Source: Planctomicrobium sp. (GTDB lineage: Bacteria; Planctomycetota; Planctomycetia; Planctomycetales; Planctomycetaceae). From it: DNA of 11,008 nucleotides. Shown here piece by piece: positions 5,640-11,008 of this stretch; the stretch's first letter is position 1; each line of letters opens with the position of its first letter. A program made the position numbers and the translations under genes. The stretch is taken from assembly GCA_029259835.1 (NCBI GenBank), contig JAJDEL010000426.1, positions 1 to 11,008 on the forward strand. Direction: 5' to 3'. The notes beneath the pieces were generated by a model. It had not been told where the DNA came from. It saw only the letters and a program-made list of their open reading frames with translations, and made no database searches.

Positions 5640-7400
5640 ATGACGACGATAATGAGATCCCGCCTCAGTTTATCCCTCCTGTTGACTCTTCTTGCGTTGG
5701 TCACAGTTTCTCCTCTACATGCTCAGGGAGAAGAAGCCGTCGCTGAAGCACAGCTTCATGAGGCAGAACTTATCGAGGCACAACGCCAGGATGCGATGCG
5801 TACGGCGGTTGCGCTCAATTATTGTCGGGCAGCATTTCATCGAATTCGTAAACAACCAGCGCCGGCTGTTTTGAAGGAAGAAGAGGAGAAAATTCTCAAC
5901 AATCTCAATTTGACTCGGGTTGAAGACAAAGAAGTGATTTCACTCTACACGGCTGTCCTGGAAGAAATCTCCCAGGTGTCCATCACGGACGAAGAAAAAG
6001 AACTGTACGAACGAAACCACAAGAGTTCACTCCGTCGGCAAGTCACTTGGGACGCTCTCGCATTTGGAACGGACTTGGCGACCGCTCAGTTTGGCAGTGC
6101 CATCCGCACAGGAGCCAACAGTTGGTGGGATTATCGCAACAAAACGTACAAGCGAGATGTCGACATCCTGAAGATCGAGAAAGTCGAAATCAACGGCCTC
6201 CTGAAACGGTCCAACCAACTCCTGGACACGTTCTGGGCAATGGCAAGAAAGAAGAACATCCCGGACCGTTGGCTCGTTCGCGGAGACGATCTCGATGAAC
6301 TCGAATCCGCAGTCGAAGAGCAGGACTTGGAAACTCGCCTGCGAGTTCTCACTCGTATGAAACCATTCATGCAGGCCTACCCTCCATATTGGTACTACCT
6401 AAGTCGAACACAACAGGAACTTGGAAAGTTGTCCGAAGCTGTCGAGACTTACTCTTATCTCGATTCCATCGGAGCAGGGCACTTCCGCAAGGATGACATG
6501 CTGGCAACCGCAATGGCAAACAAAGCCGCGATTCAGGATTACATGGGAGACGACCAGGCAGTCGCCTCTGCTGAGAAAGCACTTGAATACTCACCAGACG
6601 TTTGGCAGGCCAACCTCATCGCTGCACGAATCCTTCAACGGCATGGGAGAGTTGCTCTGGCTGAAGACGCCATTCTTCGAAACCTGGACGTCGACCTCGA
6701 GGCATCTCAAAGCACGGTCTTCCTGGCCGCACTCTATTATTACTCTCGCGATGAAGAAAAACTGGTCAAGTTGCTCAACGACAAAAAGGCAGTCGCTCAC
6801 CTTCCGGCACCAGTTCTTCTTCGCAGTGCAGCACTTGTCGGCGCGAAGAACACACCACCGGATGTCATGAGAAATATCATGGCATCACTTTCTGCGTTTC
6901 CCCAGAATCGATTCGGTCACGATGAACTCACCCTGCGCGTCTCTTACGCCTGGCAACTTCATCTTGCCAGTTTCGAAGTGATTCAAGGAGGACGCGTTCT
7001 GGATGAACCGCAAGTTGCGACTCGAAACGGATACTATGATTTGCGTTTTGCGAAACGCGTCGAATGGGGATCTCCCATCGGCGAAGGGATGCCTGATCCG
7101 AAAATTGAATTGGCATTCACATATCCAGACGACACAGTCATCCGTCTGGAACTGCAAGGCAAAAACAGCACAATGGGGCGAGGTCCGATTACACTCAACA
7201 CACCATCGCGAATGAAAATCTCGGCGATTACAATCGGCGGTCAGCCTCTTGCGTTGTACACGCAGGAAGCCCTGAACACCGAAGGACCAGTCACCGTGGA
7301 AGCGGCCCGCCCCACCTCAGACACAGTTTCTGATACCGTTCTTGAAGCATCCGAAACGGAAACCTCGACAAGCACCAATGCGGACACCGAACGACTTTAA
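5640..7400 (+). CDS. Exported TPR-like protein of unknown function
   Basis: A 586-residue protein from the ATG at 5640; ATG 5652 is equally possible, and a TTG at 5598 would add an unlikely hydrophilic lead before the signal peptide. A signal peptide (RSRLSLSLLLTLLALVTVS, cleavage near LHA before QGEE) predicts export. Residues about 30-130 are acidic and helical. A segment with NSWWDYRNK (160-168) precedes FWAMARKKNIPDRWL (about 198-212) and QAYPPYWYYLSRTQQELGK (245-263). The last of these starts two or three helix pairs typical of TPR repeats (about 245-350: LGKLSEAVETY, MGDDQAVASAEKALEYSP, HGRVALAEDAILRN). Residues about 425-545 look beta-rich. The tail (547-586) is Ser/Thr/Glu-rich, probably disordered. 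I recognise no catalytic motif. A scaffold or surface-assembly role is a guess. No good ribosome binding site is seen at either ATG. Confidence 0.75.
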   Translation: MTTIMRSRLSLSLLLTLLALVTVSPLHAQGEEAVAEAQLHEAELIEAQRQDAMRTAVALNYCRAAFHRIRKQPAPAVLKEEEEKILNNLNLTRVEDKEVISLYTAVLEEISQVSITDEEKELYERNHKSSLRRQVTWDALAFGTDLATAQFGSAIRTGANSWWDYRNKTYKRDVDILKIEKVEINGLLKRSNQLLDTFWAMARKKNIPDRWLVRGDDLDELESAVEEQDLETRLRVLTRMKPFMQAYPPYWYYLSRTQQELGKLSEAVETYSYLDSIGAGHFRKDDMLATAMANKAAIQDYMGDDQAVASAEKALEYSPDVWQANLIAARILQRHGRVALAEDAILRNLDVDLEASQSTVFLAALYYYSRDEEKLVKLLNDKKAVAHLPAPVLLRSAALVGAKNTPPDVMRNIMASLSAFPQNRFGHDELTLRVSYAWQLHLASFEVIQGGRVLDEPQVATRNGYYDLRFAKRVEWGSPIGEGMPDPKIELAFTYPDDTVIRLELQGKNSTMGRGPITLNTPSRMKISAITIGGQPLALYTQEALNTEGPVTVEAARPTSDTVSDTVLEASETETSTSTNADTERL

Positions 7401-7460
7401 TCAGCCTCTCCTCAAGGTAATCCTCTTGTCGGTCTCACGTTTCTTCTGAAATGATGCGAA

Positions 7461-7530
7461 GTGTGCAGCGCACACGATTGACCGCAGAAGTCATCTCAAC
7501 TCCAATGTAGTCGGCACTTGATTGCAAGTG
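7461..7530. other. Two small hairpins in the gap after the TPR gene
   Basis: GTGTGC-AGC-GCACAC (7461-7475) and CACTTG-ATTG-CAAGTG (7515-7530) are perfect 6-bp stems, followed by the palindrome ACACGTGT (7535-7542). With the larger stem at 7559-7591 they make the leader of the next gene unusually structured. They could be transcript-end structures, operator sites or chance. Confidence 0.3.
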
Positions 7531-7558
7531 TGATACACGTGTGAAAATTGATTTAAGA

Positions 7559-7591
7559 GCGAACTCTTCGAGGAAAACCTTCGAAGTTCGC
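7559..7591 (+). promoter_or_regulatory. Stem-loop directly upstream of the ribosome binding site of the small orphan gene
   Basis: GCGAAC (7559-7564) pairs with GTTCGC (7586-7591), and TTCGA (7567-7571) with TCGAA (7581-7585). This gives 11 bp with a two-base bulge and a 9-base loop (GGAAAACCT). It ends 8 bases before the Shine-Dalgarno sequence at 7600-7607. The tail TTGTCTTT is partly T-rich, so it could act as a terminator or attenuator ahead of the gene, or end transcription from the TPR gene. Confidence 0.4.
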
Positions 7592-7612
7592 TTGTCTTTG
7601 GAGAGGACCATT

Positions 7613-7981
7613 ATGGGATTGTTCGGTGGCAAAGACTGGAACGTGATTGCGGTCATTTTTGAACGTCGCGATTTGTATCAGATCAGCGGTCAACGTGTGA
7701 AAGGCAAAGCCGCAGAGAAAGCTCGCGATGGTGCCAAAGGACATGCACGAACGGTCTACTGGGCTGTCTTCGACCAGAAAGGGAGCTATCTAGAAGGAGG
7801 AATCGGCGTCGGCGGGAACAACGTCCCCACTGAAGTTCTCAAAAAACTTGGAACGGAACTCGCCAAAAACCGAACCGTGCTGGATGTTCTCAGGGCATTG
7901 GAAACAAAAGGGTCCACGAACCTCGCCAAACCACTCGTTTGGAATGGTTACCCACCTCGCCAGATGCACGGTCAAAATTAG
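7613..7981 (+). CDS. Small conserved-looking protein of unknown function
   Basis: A 122-residue protein starting at ATG 7613, chosen because GGAGAGGA (7600-7607) lies 5 bases upstream, the best ribosome binding site in the window. A GTG at 7541 would put this site and the stem-loop inside the coding region. No signal peptide or membrane segment is seen, so it is probably cytosolic. The N-terminal half alternates a hydrophobic strand (WNVIAVIFERRDLYQI, 9-24), a basic Ala/Lys/Gly-rich helix (QRVKGKAAEKARDGAKGHAR, 27-46) and another strand (TVYWAVFDQKGSYLEGG, 47-63). A helical segment (71-98) and a Pro-rich end follow. I recognise no family. The net basic charge would allow nucleic-acid binding, but no motif supports that. 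It lies 117 bases before def. Confidence 0.7.
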   Translation: MGLFGGKDWNVIAVIFERRDLYQISGQRVKGKAAEKARDGAKGHARTVYWAVFDQKGSYLEGGIGVGGNNVPTEVLKKLGTELAKNRTVLDVLRALETKGSTNLAKPLVWNGYPPRQMHGQN

Positions 7982-8098
7982 CGAGTACATTCAAAGCACA
8001 CACATTCTGCAAAGCTCGATTCTCGCTCATCAATCTTCCACAAACAAACTTTCACTTGATCCTTAGCTCATTCTCATTCCAACATTTCTAATATTCAC

Positions 8099-8746
8099 AT
8101 GCAAATTGTTCACTACCCACACCCGGCTCTAAAATTCAAGTCTGTCGACGTTCAACAAATTGATGGAACACTGCGTAAAGTCGTTCGAAATATGTTCGAA
8201 CTGATGTATGAGGCAAACGGTATTGGTCTCGCCGCGAATCAGGTCGGACTCCCTTTTCGATTCTTCCTCGTCAACCTCGCAGCGCGTGCGGACAACCCGG
8301 ATGAAGAAATGGTCTTCATCAATCCGGTCATCAAAAAACGCAAAGGCAACGAAATCGGCGAAGAAGGCTGCCTTAGTCTACCTGGGCTGTACGGCGACGT
8401 TCGCAGAGCAGAAGTAGTCACAATTGAAGCGTTCGATCTCACAGGGCAGGGGTTCGCAATGGAACTTTCCGAACTTCCAGCCCGCGTTGTTCAGCACGAA
8501 TCGGATCATCTCGACGGTGTCATGTTCACTGACCGCATGCGCGATGACGACGAGAGTGCTGCCGTCGAGTTGAAGCTTCCCAAATTCGAAGAAAATTTCC
8601 GCGCAGCGCAACAAGAAGAATTATTCGCTGACGATGAAGAACTGCTTAAAGTGATTCAACTCATGGCCCAGTCCGGAAAAATTCCAGTCAATTTCCTCGA
8701 AACTCTCGTCCACAAACTGGACGCGCCGGACTTCACTGAAGAATAA
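8099..8746 (+). CDS. def: Peptide deformylase
   Basis: Removes the formyl group from the N-terminal methionine of newly made proteins in the cytosol, using a bound metal ion (Fe2+ in most bacteria). All three family motifs are present in order: GIGLAANQ (41-48), EGCLS (89-93) and HESDH (133-137). Metal ligands are Cys91, His133 and His137; Glu134 is the catalytic acid/base and Gln48 supports the oxyanion. The chain is 215 residues, about 45 longer than the E. coli enzyme (169). The extra length lies after the HESDH helix, as an acidic helical tail (about 150-215) rich in Glu and Leu. The ATG at 8099 has no Shine-Dalgarno sequence; a TAATAT box at 8089-8094 raises the possibility of a leaderless mRNA. 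The usual partner gene fmt is not beside it. The gene converges with the CoaC-like gene, with 3 bases between the stop codons. Confidence 0.96.
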   Translation: MQIVHYPHPALKFKSVDVQQIDGTLRKVVRNMFELMYEANGIGLAANQVGLPFRFFLVNLAARADNPDEEMVFINPVIKKRKGNEIGEEGCLSLPGLYGDVRRAEVVTIEAFDLTGQGFAMELSELPARVVQHESDHLDGVMFTDRMRDDDESAAVELKLPKFEENFRAAQQEELFADDEELLKVIQLMAQSGKIPVNFLETLVHKLDAPDFTEE

Positions 8747-8749
8747 GAA

Positions 8750-9313
8750 TCACTGAGAGTCGGCAAGAATTCGCTCGATTTCTTCTAGAATTGCTTCTGG
8801 CTGAGACATTCGACCAGGGCCGATGGACTGGCAACTGAGCCAGCCTTCGTCAGGTCCGATCATTTGAATGCCGTCGGATTTGAGTTGTTCGATATTTCTC
8901 CGCACCGCCGGCTTCGACCACATCTCATTATTCATCGCTGGAGCAATCAGCACCGGGCAGGTCACGGCAAGGGCCAGCGTCGTGAGTAAATCATCAGCAA
9001 GTCCGTGGGCGATTCTTCCGATCACGCTCGCAGTTGCCGGAGCGATAAGAAAAACATCCGCGCGTCGAGCAAGACCGATATGCTCTCCAATGTGGTGCTC
9101 TTGCGGCTCGAACAATTCCTGATAGACAGGGCGCCCGGTGAGTGCCTGAAAGGTCGTCTTGCCAATGAACTTCTCCGCAGAGGCCGTCATCACCACACTG
9201 ACATTTGCCCCCTGTTGCACCAACTGACTCGTCAACTCTGCAACTTTGTAAGCTGCAATGCCTCCTGAAATGCCAATCAAAATTTCTTTTTCTGCAATTA
9301 ACAACGTCGACAT
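8750..9313 (-). CDS. coaC: Phosphopantothenoylcysteine decarboxylase (stand-alone CoaC flavoprotein)
   Basis: An FMN-dependent HFCD-family enzyme that decarboxylates 4'-phosphopantothenoylcysteine to 4'-phosphopantetheine in coenzyme A synthesis. From ATG 9313 it has 187 residues; a GTG at 9322 would add three. Motifs: [13 protein letters not shown] (11-23), the N-terminal flavoprotein signature; the likely catalytic His78 in [28 protein letters not shown] (125-132), the PAMN substrate-binding motif; and Cys161 in [12 protein letters not shown] (158-169), the substrate clamp with its active-site Cys. The E. coli protein is a CoaC-CoaB fusion of about 400 residues; this one stops after the decarboxylase domain, so the ligase CoaB must be encoded elsewhere. 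No CoaB-like sequence is in the window. It shares a 178-base divergent region with the ceramidase-like gene. Confidence 0.92.
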   Translation of the reverse strand: MSTLLIAEKEILIGISGGIAAYKVAELTSQLVQQGANVSVVMTASAEKFIGKTTFQALTGRPVYQELFEPQEHHIGEHIGLARRADVFLIAPATASVIGRIAHGLADDLLTTLALAVTCPVLIAPAMNNEMWSKPAVRRNIEQLKSDGIQMIGPDEGWLSCQSIGPGRMSQPEAILEEIERILADSQ

Positions 9314-9477
9314 CGAGGACACTTTCGGTGCTGTTCAAACTGGCAACGGAGTGATTGTTACTCCACACGATTATGATACAGCAATTCACTGATTTATCGA
9401 GCAAGATGTCTCGTGAGAACGAATTTGGCTAGACTTTCATCACTGCGAAACTAGTCAAATGCGTATGGTAGAGATTT

Positions 9478-9491
9478 AAAGGAACAGAGGG
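9478..9491 (+). promoter_or_regulatory. Ribosome binding site of the ceramidase-like gene
   Basis: AAAGGA (9478-9483) and a second purine block GAGGG (9487-9491) directly precede ATG 9492. The first lies 8 bases upstream, a normal distance, and supports this start. The rest of the divergent region (9314-9477) shows no promoter I would defend. Confidence 0.6.
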
Positions 9492-11008
9492 ATGTTACAC
9501 TCACACACAGTGAAGTTTTTACTCATTGCAATTCATTTCGGATTCAATGGAATCGCCTGCCACGAAGTCTTCTCGGCTGATGAAACCATTGCTCCTGATA
9601 TTTATCAAGTCGGAGTTGCTAAGGTTGATGTGACCCCGGACTATCCGATTCGCCTCAGCGGGTTTGGCTTTCGCAGGGAGGAATCCGAAGGTGTTTTAAT
9701 TCCAATCTATGCTCGCGCGCTGGCAATTGGCAGCGATGAGGACGGACCATCAATTTTGATGACTGTCGATTCCACAGGGATTTCCGATTCGATTGTCACG
9801 GATGTTGCCAAGCAACTCGCCGCAAATGGCGTCACACGTGAAAAGTTAGCGATTACGGCAACGCATACGCACACCGCGCCGATGCTCAAGGGGATCCTCC
9901 CAACGTTATTCGGGCAACCGATTCCGCCGGACCATCAGGCACACATCGATCAATACACAAAGGAGCTGACCGATCACCTCGTGGGCGTCGCACGCGCTGC
10001 CCTCAAAGATCGTCAAGCAGGGCAGCTTTGGTGGGGGACAGGTGAAGTCACTTTTTCAAAGAATCGACGTAGCCCGAAAGGTGGACCGGTCGACCATCGT
10101 CTTCCGGTTTTAGCAGTGAAGTCCCCCTCGGGAGAAGTCCGAGCCGTTCTCGCCAGCTATGCGTGCCATGCTGTAACGCTCTCACATAACAAAATCGGGG
10201 GTGACTGGCCGGGGTTTGCATCGGAATCGATTGAACGCATGCACCCAGGCATCGTTGCGATGATCTCGATTGGCTGTGGCGCAGATCAAAATCCAATTCC
10301 AGGCGTCGTTGGCGACAAAGTCGATGTCGCCCAATCTCAAGGACTGGAACTTGCGACCGAAGTGAACCGCGTATTAAAAAATGCGATGCGACCGATCTCA
10401 GGGAAAGTGACCGGACAACTCGAACGCTTCGAACTCGCGCTGGCGGAAATTCCTCCTCGATCACATTGGGAAGAGAGAGTGAAGCAAGGACGCTACATCG
10501 GGCATCACGCACAGGTTCAGTTGGATAGACTCGACCGTGGCGAGGATCTTCAGACCGCAGTTGATTACTCTGTTCAAACTTGGACGTTTGGGAATGATTT
10601 GGCGTTCGTTTTTCTGCCTGGTGAAGTCGTTGTCAATTACGCGATTCGGATCGGAAAGGAGTTTGACCGCTCCCGAATGTGGGTCATGGCGTACGCGAAT
10701 GACACTCCGTGCTACATCCCTTCCGAGCGTGTTCTCGAAGAAGGTGGCTACGAAGGGGAACGAGCGATGACCTATTACGACAAGCCCGGGAAGCTGGCGC
10801 CAGGGCTGGAGCAGAAGATCTTCGACGCAACTCACCGGCTCATCCCTGATACATTCGACAATCAAAAAGTTGCGAAAGTAGACGCCGGACTGCCTCGGCT
10901 TTCGCCAACGGAATCATTGAACCGACTGACGATTCCGTCGGACTGGTCCGCGCAGGTCGTCGCGGCAGAACCGTTAACGACCGATCCCGTCGCTTTCGAC
11001 TTCGCACC
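9492..11008 (+). CDS. Secreted neutral/alkaline ceramidase-like protein fused to a PVC-type dehydrogenase domain (3'-truncated by window edge)
   Basis: The frame is open from ATG 9492 to the window end (505 complete codons, no stop). A signal peptide is visible (KFLLIAIHFGFNGIA, cleavage probably after VFSA, residue 29). Residues about 38-470 match the neutral ceramidase N-terminal family. The predicted zinc ligands are all placed: His125 or His127 in THTHTAP, His226 in ACHAVTL, Glu378 in LPGEVV, and Tyr408 in NDTPCYIPSE. Where classical ceramidases have the GDVSPN motif with the nucleophilic Ser, this protein has GCGADQNP (261-268), so ceramide amidase activity is uncertain; another amide or ester substrate is possible. 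From residue 475 the chain reads like the start of the planctomycete 'membrane-bound dehydrogenase' domain (TIGR02604 type: LTIPSDW, then VVAAEPL, then DPVAFDF), indicating a longer fusion beyond the window. Confidence 0.82.
   Translation, partial: MLHSHTVKFLLIAIHFGFNGIACHEVFSADETIAPDIYQVGVAKVDVTPDYPIRLSGFGFRREESEGVLIPIYARALAIGSDEDGPSILMTVDSTGISDSIVTDVAKQLAANGVTREKLAITATHTHTAPMLKGILPTLFGQPIPPDHQAHIDQYTKELTDHLVGVARAALKDRQAGQLWWGTGEVTFSKNRRSPKGGPVDHRLPVLAVKSPSGEVRAVLASYACHAVTLSHNKIGGDWPGFASESIERMHPGIVAMISIGCGADQNPIPGVVGDKVDVAQSQGLELATEVNRVLKNAMRPISGKVTGQLERFELALAEIPPRSHWEERVKQGRYIGHHAQVQLDRLDRGEDLQTAVDYSVQTWTFGNDLAFVFLPGEVVVNYAIRIGKEFDRSRMWVMAYANDTPCYIPSERVLEEGGYEGERAMTYYDKPGKLAPGLEQKIFDATHRLIPDTFDNQKVAKVDAGLPRLSPTESLNRLTIPSDWSAQVVAAEPLTTDPVAFDFA

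Noticed and set aside
8994..9404. A 136-codon minus-strand frame overlapping coaC
   Set aside because: The overlapping frame encodes all CoaC motifs; this product is rich in Cys, Arg and Ser, typical of an out-of-frame shadow.
9547..9561. Lipoprotein signal (Cys after GIA) in the ceramidase-like protein
   Set aside because: The lipobox position -3 is Gly rather than Leu/Val/Ile, and a normal signal-peptidase site (VFSA) follows a few residues later.
10048..10865. Two minus-strand frames opposite the ceramidase-like gene
   Set aside because: The plus strand is open for 505 codons with signal peptide and zinc-ligand motifs; the antisense products look random.

Overview
The window looks like chromosomal DNA of a planctomycete, probably in or near Planctomycetaceae. 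I infer this from protein architecture, not from a marker gene. Three things point there: a secreted protein joining a coiled coil, a planctomycete-type CxxCH cytochrome domain and a WD40 propeller; a ceramidase-like protein running into the PVC-type 'membrane-bound dehydrogenase' domain; and many short palindromic repeats between genes. Start sites often have weak or no Shine-Dalgarno sequence. I cannot name the genus.

Layout from left to right. (1) The 3' end of an unidentified rightward gene (1-200), whose last codons contain a hairpin shaped like a leftward terminator. (2) A non-coding stretch (201-655) holding a large imperfect palindrome of four related repeat units (about 314-557) and a strong bidirectional terminator (608-640). 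(3) A leftward NAD(P)-dependent epimerase/RmlD-like reductase (656-1588) that lacks the usual YxxxK pair. (4) A divergent intergenic region with small hairpins (1589-1955). (5) A secreted alpha/beta hydrolase of the acetyl-xylan-esterase-like type (1956-2852). (6) A secreted coiled-coil/cytochrome c/WD40 protein (3231-5177), bracketed by two direct copies of a roughly 127-bp palindromic element (2914-3040 and 5197-5323). (7) A secreted TPR-like protein of unknown function (5640-7400). (8) A small orphan cytosolic protein (7613-7981) behind a hairpin-rich leader. (9) Peptide deformylase def (8099-8746), converging with a stand-alone CoaC-type flavoprotein (8750-9313) with 3 bases between the stop codons. 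(10) A secreted neutral ceramidase-like protein (9492 to the window end), open at the right edge just as a second domain begins.

The genes do not form one obvious pathway. Def (N-formyl removal from new proteins) and CoaC (coenzyme A synthesis) are housekeeping. The exported hydrolase, cytochrome/WD40, TPR and ceramidase-like proteins fit the large planctomycete set of secreted degradative and surface or periplasmic proteins. Rightward genes are separated by gaps of 117 to 462 bases, so I do not propose a tight operon. I see no CRISPR array, phage, transposase, tRNA or rRNA. I also find no convincing new multigene system. The most unusual items are the ceramidase-dehydrogenase fusion, the degenerate SDR active site, and the two palindromic repeat families.
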